64,000 nt of DNA. Origin: Serratia proteamaculans. Its GTDB lineage: Bacteria > Pseudomonadota > Gammaproteobacteria > Enterobacterales > Enterobacteriaceae. Shown in pieces: positions 51,749 through 61,273 of this stretch; the first letter of the stretch is position 1, and the number at the start of each line of letters is the position of its first letter. The position numbers and the translations under genes are program-made. Below the pieces are notes generated by a model. The model was not told the origin of the DNA. It was given only the letters and a program-made list of their open reading frames with translations, and did not search any database. The stretch spans positions 1,488,001-1,552,000 of the forward strand of contig NZ_SWDE01000001.1 of NCBI RefSeq assembly GCF_013337185.1, read 5' to 3'.

Positions 51749-54364
51749 TTACGGTTTTCCGCAGGTCAGCGAAAGTTCCTGATAACCCATCAACTGTTCG
51801 GTCGCTGATTTCAGTTCCGGCACTACCAGCGAACAACTTTCGCCGGCATCGCTGCCCCATTTGACCAGCAGGCGATCCCCTGCGGATGCACCGGAGATAT
51901 AAATATCCCCGTTGGTACCCACGGTACCGTTGTTCTTGCCATCAGCGCTGAATACGTTAGCGCCGATCGGTGGCACACCGCCGTCCAACATTTTGCTGTG
52001 TACCAACAGACTTTGACCGGTGTGTGTTTCAAATTTCACGCGGGTGATGGCACCGTAAGTTGGTACCACATCACGGGCTGCCATTGGGATATCCAGGCCA
52101 TTACCGATATCTTCAGTGCGTAACGCCACGCGGTTGTGACGGTATGGCGATGCGGAAGTCATCACGGCGTAACCAAAGCGGTCGATAGCCACACCCGGCT
52201 GGTTTTCCAGGCGGACACCCTTGGCATCTTTGGCCTCGACCAGCACAAAGGTATTTTGCAGCGGTTGCGTCAGAGTCACACCACCGGAATGCGCCACGAT
52301 ACCGCCTGATACACCCAATGAAGACTGTTGGTAATCATTGCTGTAGCTGTAACCGGCATTGACCGTCCCCATACTGCCCTGATAACCCACGTTAGCCGAG
52401 CTGGTTTGACCGGAGTAACGATCGTGCCCACTTTGCACCGCGTAATTGAGGCGGTTATCATCCAGTGCCGTGCCGCTCAGACCAGCGCTGTAAGTGTTGC
52501 CGCTCTGCTTGCTATGGCCGGCATTGAAGCTGGCCGTCATATCAGACGAATCCCGGCTGAAGAAGCTGAACGGAATCGACACGCTCAAGTTAACGCTGCG
52601 ATCCTTGTAACCGTAGTTACTGCGGCTGTCCTGATAGAACACGCCGTAGCTGATATTCTTGTAACTGCTGTTGAAACCGCTCTGTACGGTACGATCCTGA
52701 CCGGATCCGCCCCAATACGACTGGTTGCTGATATTGGTGTACAGCGTTGAGTTACCGGCGATACGTTGGTTGATCGACAGCTCTACGCGTTGGCGTTTAT
52801 TGTTGAACTTGCTGGTGTAATAAGTCCGACGACGCGATTCCGCCCAATCGGGAACACCGAGGTTACGATCGTTTTCATCGTAGTAATCGTTGCGGTAGTA
52901 ACCGTCTTCATAGCGATCGCGTTCCGCAACCGCATCCGAGAAATCGTAATAGCCAGAGGTTGAATAACGGTAACCGGCGATCTGGAATTCGGTGCCCCAG
53001 TCGCTGAGCGACTTGGAGTACAGGAAGCGGAAGCTCTCACCCTGCTTGTCATCACCGTTGACCAGGTTGGTATCGGAATAGGACATATCAAAAGAAACCG
53101 CGCCCCAGGAACCCAGGTTTTTCCCCAATCCCAACACCGCCGAGCGGTAGTTCTCTGCAACCAGCAAACCGCCGTATGGCGTAATGTCATACGCCATCCC
53201 GTGGGACAAAGTACCTTGCATGAATTTCGGCTGATAACGGGTGGTACCGTCGTGATATTTACCGGCGGTCATCTGGTAGTCCCAGATCCCTTCACGCAGC
53301 ATATTTGGCACTGAGGAGAACGGCACCACGAAAGTGGTTCTCGAACCGTTGGCCTCGATCACCGAGACGTTCAGGTTACCACTCAAGGTACTCGGGAAAA
53401 TATCCGTCAGCGCAAACGGACCCGGTGGCACGTTGGTGCTATAAATGGTGTAACCGTTCTGGCGGATCTCTACGCGAGCATTGGTCGAAGCTACGCCGCG
53501 TACCACAGGAGCATAGCCGCGCTGGCTTTCCGGCAACATATCGTTGGCACTGGAAATCTGCACGCCGCGGAACTGGATGCTGTCGAACACATTGTTATTG
53601 GTATTGGTCTGGCCAATCACCATACGGCTGCGCAGGGAAACAATATCGGTTTCCGCCCAGCTGGAGATCGCATTCCAGTGAGTGCCCGCTCCTGACTGCT
53701 GGTTAAGCGTCGAGTTATTACGCAAACGCCAGTTACCGACGTTGATACCGTTATTCAGACTCAGGAAGTAATAGTCTGAGGTTTTATCGTTGGCGTTGTT
53801 GCTGTAGTTATTATGATTGCCGCTGAAGTTATAGTTGACGAAGCCGGCGTTAATACCGCGATCGTAAACCTTAGGCGAGATGGAGCCCTGTGGGCGCGGC
53901 ACCAGGAAAACCTGCGGTACTTCCAGGTCCATGCGCTGGATAGCCGCGTCATAGCTCAGTTTTGCACCGGAGATCTGCTGTGACAGTGCATAACACTGCG
54001 CAGCACCTTCTGTTTTCATATCACCCGGCAGTTTAACGCCGTAGTCCTGGTAATCTTGTGCGCTCAGGCACGGCGATACCGGTGCATCTTTGCTGTCTTT
54101 TTTAAATTCGATATCGCGGTGATCGACACGTTGACCGTTGAGGTAAATATCAAACGGATATTTACCTGGCAAAATATCGTCACCACTGGATAACGCAGCC
54201 ACCTGGGCAATGTTGTCATCGCCATGAATGAAAGAGGTGTTGAACTGCTCCTCCGCCATGGCCATGTGAGAGAATGAAAATGGCACCGCAGAAAAATAAA
54301 TTACACCATTAATCAGCCTGACCAAACGTTTTGGCGTGGGGGTTGTTATTCTTGTATGTGCCAT
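51749..54364 (-). CDS. Fimbrial outer-membrane usher
   Basis: An 871-residue FimD/PapC-family usher. After the leader comes an N-terminal chaperone-binding domain (FNTSFIHGDDNIAQVAALSS then LPGKYPFDIYLNGQRVD). A 24-stranded pore with a plug domain around VIEANGSRTTFVVPFSSVPN follows, then C-terminal domains ending MGYQELSLTCGKP. The stop is 6 bases from the adhesin start and the gene begins 28 bases after the chaperone gene. Length is normal for the family. Confidence 0.95.
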   Translation of the reverse strand: MAHTRITTPTPKRLVRLINGVIYFSAVPFSFSHMAMAEEQFNTSFIHGDDNIAQVAALSSGDDILPGKYPFDIYLNGQRVDHRDIEFKKDSKDAPVSPCLSAQDYQDYGVKLPGDMKTEGAAQCYALSQQISGAKLSYDAAIQRMDLEVPQVFLVPRPQGSISPKVYDRGINAGFVNYNFSGNHNNYSNNANDKTSDYYFLSLNNGINVGNWRLRNNSTLNQQSGAGTHWNAISSWAETDIVSLRSRMVIGQTNTNNNVFDSIQFRGVQISSANDMLPESQRGYAPVVRGVASTNARVEIRQNGYTIYSTNVPPGPFALTDIFPSTLSGNLNVSVIEANGSRTTFVVPFSSVPNMLREGIWDYQMTAGKYHDGTTRYQPKFMQGTLSHGMAYDITPYGGLLVAENYRSAVLGLGKNLGSWGAVSFDMSYSDTNLVNGDDKQGESFRFLYSKSLSDWGTEFQIAGYRYSTSGYYDFSDAVAERDRYEDGYYRNDYYDENDRNLGVPDWAESRRRTYYTSKFNNKRQRVELSINQRIAGNSTLYTNISNQSYWGGSGQDRTVQSGFNSSYKNISYGVFYQDSRSNYGYKDRSVNLSVSIPFSFFSRDSSDMTASFNAGHSKQSGNTYSAGLSGTALDDNRLNYAVQSGHDRYSGQTSSANVGYQGSMGTVNAGYSYSNDYQQSSLGVSGGIVAHSGGVTLTQPLQNTFVLVEAKDAKGVRLENQPGVAIDRFGYAVMTSASPYRHNRVALRTEDIGNGLDIPMAARDVVPTYGAITRVKFETHTGQSLLVHSKMLDGGVPPIGANVFSADGKNNGTVGTNGDIYISGASAGDRLLVKWGSDAGESCSLVVPELKSATEQLMGYQELSLTCGKP

Positions 54365-54391
54365 TTTTGTTCATTCCTTGAAGGGCTTAAA

Positions 54392-55075
54392 TCAATTTAA
54401 TGCAACGTTCTTAATCTCGGTGTGGCCGCCGTAATCGTTGATATAAGTGAACGACATATTGTTAGCCGACTGCGCGCCCTGTGGCAGAGCAATCTTCAGG
54501 CTATCTTGCGGTTTCACCATGTCGGCATTCACTTTCCAGCTCTTGCCACCGCTTTTCAGCGTCAGTATGCCCAACGTCACATGCAGTGGGCCGTTGTTGC
54601 TGACCACCAGATTGCTCCCCTGACGCTGCCATTTAAGAGCCTCAGCTTGCTGCTGCAAATTGGTCTTCAGAGCTTCAGGACGGTAAAACAGTTTGATGCG
54701 GGTACGGATCGCCACCTGCAGCACGTTGTCCTGCTTAGGTGTTGGCGGAATTTCCTGTACGTTAACCCAGAGCAGACTTTCTCTGTCCTGCGGTAAACCG
54801 CTGCCGGAATAGATAAAACGCAAAATCGCGTCTTTTTTGGCAGCCAATTTTAAAATAGGTGGTGTGACCACGATCGGTAAATTCTTTGGCATCTGGCTTG
54901 CGTCACCAGTATCCAGCCAGGTTTGCACCATATAGGTGTCATCGCTGTCATTGCTGATTGAGAGCGATGCGGATTTACTTCCGCTATTATAAATTACGCG
55001 CGTTGAATCAACTTGAATGCCGGCAAAAGCATTAACAGAGAATGCGAATAAAATACAAGAAAGCACTTTTTTCAT
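54392..55075 (-). CDS. Periplasmic fimbrial chaperone
   Basis: A 227-residue PapD/FimC-family chaperone. Signal peptide 1-18 (cut after AFA), then GIQVDSTRVIYNSGSKSASLSI with the conserved Arg, and WVNVQEIPP. The IKLFYRP motif and a short F1-G1 loop (LQVAIRTRIKLFYRP) place it in the short-loop (FGS) class, typical of rod-like pili. Two immunoglobulin-like domains meet near residue 135. It is the second gene of the operon. Confidence 0.95.
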   Translation of the reverse strand: MKKVLSCILFAFSVNAFAGIQVDSTRVIYNSGSKSASLSISNDSDDTYMVQTWLDTGDASQMPKNLPIVVTPPILKLAAKKDAILRFIYSGSGLPQDRESLLWVNVQEIPPTPKQDNVLQVAIRTRIKLFYRPEALKTNLQQQAEALKWQRQGSNLVVSNNGPLHVTLGILTLKSGGKSWKVNADMVKPQDSLKIALPQGAQSANNMSFTYINDYGGHTEIKNVALN

Positions 55076-55146
55076 CGGAATATCTCAACTCTCAAAATTT
55101 AGCCGTCCGTGGCCAATAGCTCTATCTATCCTGCCAGCGAATTAAA

Positions 55147-55674
55147 TTATTTGTATTCGATGGTAAAGGTAGCGTTAGAGTTTGCCTGACCCGCAGTTAC
55201 TGCATTCTGGTAAGATTTATAACGTGCACGCAGGTTGAAAGTTGCAGAACCTGGGTTATCGCCATCAGAAGCTACAGCAACGGTAGCTGGAGTAGCAACT
55301 TCCTGAGAGATTGGCAGAGTTGAACCGTTGTTATCCAGAATTTCAACGCCAACGCCATTAGCGCCGCCAGTTACAGCCAACAGCTCTGGGTGACCGGCAG
55401 GGGTGTTGCCGTCAAAGCGCAGGGTGTAATTACCTGGTTCACATTTCTCCAGGCTAATATCGAAAGCTTTAGCACCGCTGGTAGAACCAGAAGTTGGGAA
55501 TGCGCTGGTAGGATATTTACCCAGGTAAACTTCTTTATTCTGGTCTTTATCAACTACTTGACAAGTAGACTGTACGATTTCACCGGTAAATTTCACGTTA
55601 CCGCTTGCAGCAGTAGCGTTATAAGCAGTAGCAGACAATACCAGCGCGGCCAAAGGCAATAATACTTTTTTCAT
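55147..55674 (-). CDS. Major fimbrial subunit (pilin)
   Basis: A 175-residue exported pilin of the FimA/MrpA type. Signal peptide MKKVLLPLAALVLSATAYNA, then VKFTGEIVQSTCQVVDKDQ with the first Cys and a second Cys about 40 residues on (SLEKCEPGNYTLRF). The C-terminus SNATFTIEYK ends with the usual penultimate Tyr. The start at 55674 has GGAG ahead; upstream in-frame ATGs (to 55749) lack a leader. The operon order is pilin, chaperone, usher, adhesin. The stop is 71 bases from the chaperone start. Confidence 0.93.
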   Translation of the reverse strand: MKKVLLPLAALVLSATAYNATAASGNVKFTGEIVQSTCQVVDKDQNKEVYLGKYPTSAFPTSGSTSGAKAFDISLEKCEPGNYTLRFDGNTPAGHPELLAVTGGANGVGVEILDNNGSTLPISQEVATPATVAVASDGDNPGSATFNLRARYKSYQNAVTAGQANSNATFTIEYK

Positions 55675-56189
55675 TTCCAGCTCCATAGAAAAACAATAAA
55701 ATAATCGATTCAGTGACAGATGAATATATACCGACCCGGCACTGAGCATACACTCAGCGATAGCACTCCTTGCTTAAAAGGAATGTTGCCTCGATGAACC
55801 CATTGCCGGACGAAATATAGACTAAGCGTATTCTTATTGTTAAATCGTTTAAAACATTCATAAGCCCCCTCTTGATAGGAATAAACTATCAACAAATACC
55901 TATCGATCGATGTTGACGATTCAATCGAATAGGAATAATCTGTGTTTGGGAAAGTCATGCAGTTGGACATTTTGCCTTAAGGCCTGATTAACAGCACATT
56001 ATTCCGTATATTTACATTTTGTTACCTTTTGAGCGATTTGGAATTCGAGACAAATTGCACGTTTAACGGTCTGTAAGCGGCATCACTCATCCTGACGGTA
56101 TCAAATAAGATTATTACCCATAAATATACACATTTTATTTTATTATCGTTATAAAACAGATAGTTATATATCAATCAAGGGATTGAGGA
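55675..56189. other. Fimbrial/EAL divergent control region
   Basis: This 515-base AT-rich region has no gene and must hold both the pilin and EAL promoters. Two direct repeats ATAGGAATAA lie at 55875-55884 and 55929-55938, about five helical turns apart, with CCTATCGA at 55898-55905 and its near-complement TCGAATAGG at 55925-55933. They may bind a regulator. No inverted-repeat pair or nearby recombinase suggests a phase switch. Confidence 0.5.
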
Positions 56190-56906
56190 ATGCACAGTTC
56201 TTTTAGAGAGCAAAATAACGGAATTAATTATGTTTTCCAGCCAATGTTCGCAAAATCCGGACAATTGCTGGCCGTTGAGTGCCTGTCGCGATTCACTTTT
56301 AATAGTGGATATGCACATTTCTCTCCTGAGCAGTTCTTTCGTTCCGCCGATAGCGCCACCCGGATTGCGATTCTGTTAGAGCAGGTCAGTCTGATAGAAA
56401 AATATAACCACTGGTTTCGTGATAATCAGGTTATAGCCACATTAAATGTGGACGACCATTCTCTGAGGTCCCTGGCTAATAGTCATTTTGCAGAAAGAAT
56501 TAGTGCCACTCGCTGTATTCATTTTGAAATCAGCGAGAACTCAACCCGATTGGTAAAGGATCGCGTCCACGGCGATCCCTCTCTAAAGAGTTATTCATTT
56601 TGGCTCGATGATTTTGGTTCTGGCTATGCGGGTTTTTCCGCGTTGTATAACAGCCAATTTCGCTTCGTTAAATTGGACCGTTTTTTACTATGGGACTTTA
56701 TGAAAAAGTCCGGCGGTGAAGGTTTAATGCGCGCTTTATTGCGCTTTTTTCACCTTAATCATTACAAGGTGATTATCGAAGGAGTAGAAACTCCCGAACA
56801 TAAAAAATGGCTGGACGAAATGCCATATTACGCACTGCAGGGAAAGCTGTGGAAGGAATCCGACATCAAGGATTTGAATTCGCTTCTTACAGCTGAATAC
56901 TTTTAA
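56190..56906 (+). CDS. EAL-domain c-di-GMP phosphodiesterase
   Basis: A 238-residue stand-alone EAL protein with no sensor domain. The EAL motif reads ECL (Glu30). The other metal and catalytic residues appear present: Asn86 (LNVDD), Glu113 (HFEIS), Asp140-Asp141 (DDFG), Lys161 (KLD), Glu197 and Glu200 (EGVET), Gln217 (LQGKLW). It should hydrolyse c-di-GMP. Size and position beside a fimbrial operon recall Klebsiella MrkJ. It is divergent from the pilin gene and 22 bases ahead of a LuxR-type gene. Confidence 0.88.
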   Translation: MHSSFREQNNGINYVFQPMFAKSGQLLAVECLSRFTFNSGYAHFSPEQFFRSADSATRIAILLEQVSLIEKYNHWFRDNQVIATLNVDDHSLRSLANSHFAERISATRCIHFEISENSTRLVKDRVHGDPSLKSYSFWLDDFGSGYAGFSALYNSQFRFVKLDRFLLWDFMKKSGGEGLMRALLRFFHLNHYKVIIEGVETPEHKKWLDEMPYYALQGKLWKESDIKDLNSLLTAEYF

Positions 56907-56928
56907 CTCATTATGGGTGTTTGCCATT

Positions 56929-57519
56929 ATGTCTAAAAACAATGTCCTTGTTATTAGTGAGTGTAAGTACAGCTATGTCGGCCTTTCGGTATTACTGAAA
57001 AAACATTACGGCAAGTACGATATCAGACTGTTTTCGGACTTTATGCACGGTGGCGCCAAGGCGGAGAAAATAATCAAGCACGATATCGCGCTGATTTTCA
57101 CCTCCCAGAATCTGGAACAAAGCGTCAATGTCATTGAAAGCCTGGTGTCTTCGCATCAGCAATACAACTCAAAAACACGCCTGCTGGTGTTTTATGACGA
57201 TGAGCGCGTAGTGAAACTGTTGTCGATTCTGGGCATTTCCGTTGAGCTGGTCTCTACCCGTATCCCACTTTATTCACTGCAGGAAAAAATACAAACCCTG
57301 TTGGAAAGCAAAGAACCCGGCGGGATAAAAATGCAGAAAACCCGGGAGCTCAGCCCAGCGGAAAGTGACGTTATTTTCAACCTGCTGCGTGGAGACAGCC
57401 TGCTGCACATTGCCCAAAAGCGCGGCACTCATCCCAAAACCATTTTCTCGCAAAAATACAGTGCGATGAAAAAACTGCGTTTGCGCAGCATGAGTACCAT
57501 CTTCGTCGCCAGTAAGTGA
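56929..57519 (+). CDS. LuxR-type HTH regulator
   Basis: A 196-residue regulator. Residues 1-120 have a receiver-like fold without the phosphorylation Asp in its usual place (LVISECKYSYVGLSVLLKK, ALIFTSQNLEQSV, TRLLVFYDD). The C-terminal LuxR HTH is ELSPAESDVIFNLLRGDSLL, then HIAQKRGTHPKTIFSQKYSA. It resembles fimbrial regulators such as MrkI or FimW by layout. The ATG at 56929 is preferred to a GTG at 56917; neither has a strong ribosome site, so translation may depend on the EAL gene upstream. A hairpin (57524-57545) follows. Confidence 0.82.
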   Translation: MSKNNVLVISECKYSYVGLSVLLKKHYGKYDIRLFSDFMHGGAKAEKIIKHDIALIFTSQNLEQSVNVIESLVSSHQQYNSKTRLLVFYDDERVVKLLSILGISVELVSTRIPLYSLQEKIQTLLESKEPGGIKMQKTRELSPAESDVIFNLLRGDSLLHIAQKRGTHPKTIFSQKYSAMKKLRLRSMSTIFVASK

Positions 57520-57523
57520 TCCT

Positions 57524-57545
57524 TCAGGCCGCCCTGGCGGCCTGA
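57524..57545 (+). terminator. Hairpin after the LuxR-type gene
   Basis: TCAGGCCGCC-CT-GGCGGCCTGA, 5 bases after the stop. There is no T-tract, so termination strength is uncertain. Confidence 0.5.
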
Positions 57546-57691
57546 CGCCACGTAGCCACGTTAAATTAATGTAACAAGGAACGATAAAGCAGTAACAGTC
57601 ACATAACACTCCTGCCCATTGGTTAAGATCCCGCCACGGAGTTTTTCCGTGAGTCATGTCGTCTGGATTAAAAAAAACATCAGGAGATGTT

Positions 57692-59314
57692 ATGAAGTCA
57701 TCCTTATTCAGCCGTTATACCTGTCTTGTGTTGAGTCTCTTGCTGACGCTGGTGTCATTAGCGCTATTGGCGCATCGGCCATGGTTTTGGCTGCCAACGG
57801 TCATCTTTGGTAGTCTGAGCGCATTGGGTATTTACGATCTGACCCAACAGCGCCACGCCATCTGCCGCAACTACCCGATCATTGGCCGCCTGCGCTTCTT
57901 CTTCGAATTTATCCGCCCGGAAATCCGCCAGTATTTATTGGAAGAAGATAACGCGCAGATCCCATTCTCCCGTACCCAACGCACGCTGGTCTATCGGCGC
58001 GCTAAAAACGAGATGGGTGACAAACCCTTCGGCACCCAATTGGACGTGTATCAAACCGGCTATGAATGCATCGGCCATTCCATGTGCCCGGTAGCGGTAT
58101 CCGATCCGACCAGCTTCCGCGTGGCGATCGGCGGCCCCGGCTGCAGCCAGCCCTACTCCGCTTCTATCTTCAATATCTCCGCCATGAGTTTCGGTGCGCT
58201 GTCGGCCAATGCCATTCGTGCCCTCAATCTGGGCGCGGCCAAGGGGAATTTCTATCATGACACCGGTGAAGGCAGTATCAGTCGCTATCACCGTGAGAAC
58301 GGCGGCGATCTGGTGTGGGAACTGGGCAGCGGCTACTTTGGTTGCCGCACGGACGATGGCCATTTTGATCCGCAGCGCTTTGCCGAGCAGGCTAAAAACC
58401 CGCAGGTCAAAATGATTGAAATCAAACTCAGTCAGGGCGCCAAGCCGGGCCATGGCGGCATTCTGCCGGCGAAAAAAGTGGATGCGGAAATTGCCGCGAC
58501 GCGCGGTGTACCAGAAGGCGTCGACTGTATTTCACCGGCCTCACACAGTGCCTTTAGCACCCCGGTGGAAATGATGCACTTCATCCAGCAGTTGCGCGAG
58601 CTGTCTGGCGGCAAACCCGTAGGCTTCAAGCTGTGTATCGGTCATCCCTGGGAGTTTGTCGCCATCGCCAAAGCTATGTTGCAAACTCAAATATTGCCGG
58701 ACTTTATCGTGGTGGACGGTAAAGAAGGCGGCACCGGGGCGGCTCCGCTTGAGTTGTCCAACTATATGGGCATGCCACTGCGCGAAGGGCTGCTGTTCGT
58801 GCATAACACGCTGGTTGGCTGTGGATTGCGTGACCAAATCAAAATCGGTGCCAGCGGCAAGATTATCAGCGCCTTCGACATCGCCAGCGTATTGGTACTG
58901 GGAGCCGATTGGGTGAATTCAGCGCGCGGCTTTATGTTCGCCGTAGGCTGCATTCAATCGCAAAGTTGCCACACCAACCACTGCCCGACCGGCGTCGCCA
59001 CCCAGGATCCGCTACGGCAGAAAGCGCTGGTGGTACCCAACAAGGCGGAGCGCGTTTACCATTTTCACCAGAACACGGTAAAAGCGCTGGCGGAAATGTT
59101 GGCGGCAGCCGGGGTCAGCCGTCCGGAGCAACTGACTTCACACCATATGCTGCGCCGCATTACCTCGACGGAAATCAAGGTCTATGCCGACATCTATTAC
59201 TACCTGAAACCTGGTGCATTGTTGCAAAAAGAGATTGAGAGCGATTTCTATGCGCGCATGTGGCGCATGGCGACACCAAACAGTTTCGATCAGGCGATCG
59301 CCCTGCCGGTTTAA
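57692..59314 (+). CDS. Membrane-anchored glutamate-synthase-like FMN oxidoreductase
   Basis: A 540-residue protein. Two hydrophobic helices at the N-terminus (TCLVLSLLLTLVSLALLA and FWLPTVIFGSLSALG) precede a GltB-type FMN/synthase domain from about 80 to the end, with MSFGALSANAIRALNLGA, GAKPGHGGILPAKKV and VVDGKEGGTGAAPLE. Three cysteines at 420, 426 and 431 (CIQSQSCHTNHC) match the 3Fe-4S site of glutamate synthase. AGGAG lies 6 bases before the ATG at 57692. There is no amidotransferase domain and no small subunit nearby, so the electron donor and substrate are unknown. Confidence 0.85.
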   Translation: MKSSLFSRYTCLVLSLLLTLVSLALLAHRPWFWLPTVIFGSLSALGIYDLTQQRHAICRNYPIIGRLRFFFEFIRPEIRQYLLEEDNAQIPFSRTQRTLVYRRAKNEMGDKPFGTQLDVYQTGYECIGHSMCPVAVSDPTSFRVAIGGPGCSQPYSASIFNISAMSFGALSANAIRALNLGAAKGNFYHDTGEGSISRYHRENGGDLVWELGSGYFGCRTDDGHFDPQRFAEQAKNPQVKMIEIKLSQGAKPGHGGILPAKKVDAEIAATRGVPEGVDCISPASHSAFSTPVEMMHFIQQLRELSGGKPVGFKLCIGHPWEFVAIAKAMLQTQILPDFIVVDGKEGGTGAAPLELSNYMGMPLREGLLFVHNTLVGCGLRDQIKIGASGKIISAFDIASVLVLGADWVNSARGFMFAVGCIQSQSCHTNHCPTGVATQDPLRQKALVVPNKAERVYHFHQNTVKALAEMLAAAGVSRPEQLTSHHMLRRITSTEIKVYADIYYYLKPGALLQKEIESDFYARMWRMATPNSFDQAIALPV

Positions 59315-59408
59315 GCGGTGGATTGTCCCCTCGCCTCAGGGAAGGACTTTGGAGAGGGGGTTGCTTGCTACAGCAGCCCTCCCCCTTAACGGCGAGAGAA
59401 CATGTGGG

Positions 59409-61076
59409 TTACTGCTTACGCGCCGGGGCGTCACCGGCCACGTAATATTCGGCGGTGCTGCGCGGCAGCGGCGTGCGCTGGCGGATCCGGTCGGCGATTT
59501 TCTCGGCGATCATGATGGTGGTGGCATTCAGATTACCGGTAATGATCAACGGCATAATTGACGCATCCACCACCCGCAACCCTTCTATGCCGTGCACCCG
59601 GCCCTGCCCATCCACCACCGCCATTTCGTCTTCGCCCATTTTGCATGAGCAGGAAGGATGGAAGGCGGTTTCGGCATGTTCACGCACAAAAGCGTCCAAC
59701 TGTTCGTCGGTCTGCACTTCCGGCCCCGGACTGATTTCGCGACCGCGGTACTCATCGAGCGCCGGCTGCGCCATGATTTCACGCGTGATACGGATAGCAT
59801 CGCGGAACTCCTGCCAGTCCTGCTCGGTCGCCATATAGTTGAACAAGATACTCGGGTGCTGACGCGGATCTTTGGATTTGACCTGCACCCGGCCGCGGCT
59901 CGGGGAGCGCATCGAACCGACATGCGCCTGGAAACCGTGCTCTTTCACCGCATTACTGCCGTTGTAGTTAATCGCTACCGGCAGGAAATGATACTGAATG
60001 TTCGGCCAGGCGAACTCTTCACGGCTGCGGATAAAACCACCGGCTTCAAACTGATTGCTGGCACCAATACCGCTGCCGTTAAACAGCCACTCCGCACCGA
60101 TTTTCGGTTGGTTAAACCATTGCAACGCCGGGTACAACGACACCGGTTTTTTACAGGCGTACTGCAGGTACATTTCCAGATGGTCTTGCAGGTTCTCACC
60201 CACCCCCGGCAGTTCGTGCACCAAATCAATATCCAGACGGTTCAGCAAGGCCGCCGGCCCCACGCCGGAGCGCTGCAGGATCTGTGGCGAGGCGATCGCC
60301 CCGGCGCACAGCAGCACTTCCCGACGCGCACGAGCACTGGTGATTTCCTTTGCCTCCCCCTGCAAGTAGTCAACGCCCACGGCACGTTTGCCCTCGAAAC
60401 GGATGCGGTCGGTCAGCGCGTGGGTCACAATCTTCAAATTAGGGCGAGATCGTGCCTGATCCAGATAACCGCGAGCGGTGCTGGCACGGCGGCCTTTCGG
60501 CGTTACGGTGCGATCCATCGGGCCGAAGCCTTCCTGCTGGTAGCCGTTCAGATCTTCGGTACGTGGGTAGCCCGCCTGAACGCCAGCCTCCACCATCGCG
60601 TGGAATAATTCGTTGTTACCGGCTTTCGGCGTGGTAACGCTGACCGGGCCATCGCCGCCGTGAAAATCGTTCGGCCCGATATCGCGAGTTTCCGCCTTGC
60701 GGAAATACGGCAGACAATCCAGGTAACTCCAGTCTTCCAGACCCGGTGCCTTTGCCCAATTATCGAAATCCATCGCGTTGCCGCGGATGTAGCACATGCC
60801 GTTTATCAGCGACGAACCACCCAGGCCCTTACCACGGCCACATTCCATGCGGCGATTATTCATGTGCGGCTCAGGGTCGGTTTCATAGGCCCAGTTGTAA
60901 CGGCGGCCCTGCAGCGGGAAGGCCAACGCCGCCGGCATCTGAGTGCGAAAATCCATCCGATAGTCCGGGCCGCCGGCTTCCAGCAGCAGCACGCTGACGT
61001 CAGCGTCTTCGGTTAAGCGGGTGGCTAATACGTTACCGGCCGAGCCGGCCCCGATGATAATGTAATCGTATTCCAT
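59409..61076 (-). CDS. betA: Choline dehydrogenase
   Basis: A 555-residue membrane-associated GMC-family flavoenzyme that oxidises choline to betaine aldehyde. The start at 61076 opens with the FAD loop [19 protein letters not shown]; an in-frame extension to 61145 is ERIC sequence and is rejected. GMC signatures [20 protein letters not shown] and [16 protein letters not shown] are present, and the active-site His region [10 protein letters not shown] near the C-terminus. It is the last gene of betIBA and is separated from betB by an ERIC element. Confidence 0.96.
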   Translation of the reverse strand: MEYDYIIIGAGSAGNVLATRLTEDADVSVLLLEAGGPDYRMDFRTQMPAALAFPLQGRRYNWAYETDPEPHMNNRRMECGRGKGLGGSSLINGMCYIRGNAMDFDNWAKAPGLEDWSYLDCLPYFRKAETRDIGPNDFHGGDGPVSVTTPKAGNNELFHAMVEAGVQAGYPRTEDLNGYQQEGFGPMDRTVTPKGRRASTARGYLDQARSRPNLKIVTHALTDRIRFEGKRAVGVDYLQGEAKEITSARARREVLLCAGAIASPQILQRSGVGPAALLNRLDIDLVHELPGVGENLQDHLEMYLQYACKKPVSLYPALQWFNQPKIGAEWLFNGSGIGASNQFEAGGFIRSREEFAWPNIQYHFLPVAINYNGSNAVKEHGFQAHVGSMRSPSRGRVQVKSKDPRQHPSILFNYMATEQDWQEFRDAIRITREIMAQPALDEYRGREISPGPEVQTDEQLDAFVREHAETAFHPSCSCKMGEDEMAVVDGQGRVHGIEGLRVVDASIMPLIITGNLNATTIMIAEKIADRIRQRTPLPRSTAEYYVAGDAPARKQ

Positions 61077-61088
61077 CGATATCTCCTT

Positions 61089-61213
61089 ATCCCCTTCGTC
61101 TTTCAAGCCACAGCGTTGTTGGCTGCATGCGCTCACCCCAGTCACTTACTTAAGTAAGCTCCTGGGGACTCCCGCACTTGCCGCCTAGCTGTGACTTGAA
61201 ATCCATTGGGTAT
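61089..61213 (-). repeat. ERIC element (copy 3, betB-betA)
   Basis: A 125-base ERIC with the best core of the three: CTCACCCCAGTCACTTACTT followed by AAGTAAGCTCCTGGGG, matching the ERIC1R and ERIC2 primer sites. It fills most of the 197-base betB-betA spacer and has the same orientation as copies 1 and 2. Confidence 0.95.
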
Positions 61214-61273
61214 ATATTTTTATGATTAATAGATTAGGATGCCCGGACAAGCATTTAATCGATAATGGGGTGT

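Noticed and set aside
55675-56189. Phase-variable invertible switch upstream of the pilin gene
   Set aside because: I found no convincing pair of terminal inverted repeats and no recombinase gene nearby.
59658-60608. Plus-strand open frame opposite betA, and a similar one opposite gsiB (28579-29529)
   Set aside because: No motif support; both lie fully within well-identified genes.
61077-61145. N-terminal extension of BetA
   Set aside because: The extra residues are encoded by the ERIC repeat and spacer; the FAD loop begins directly at the chosen start.
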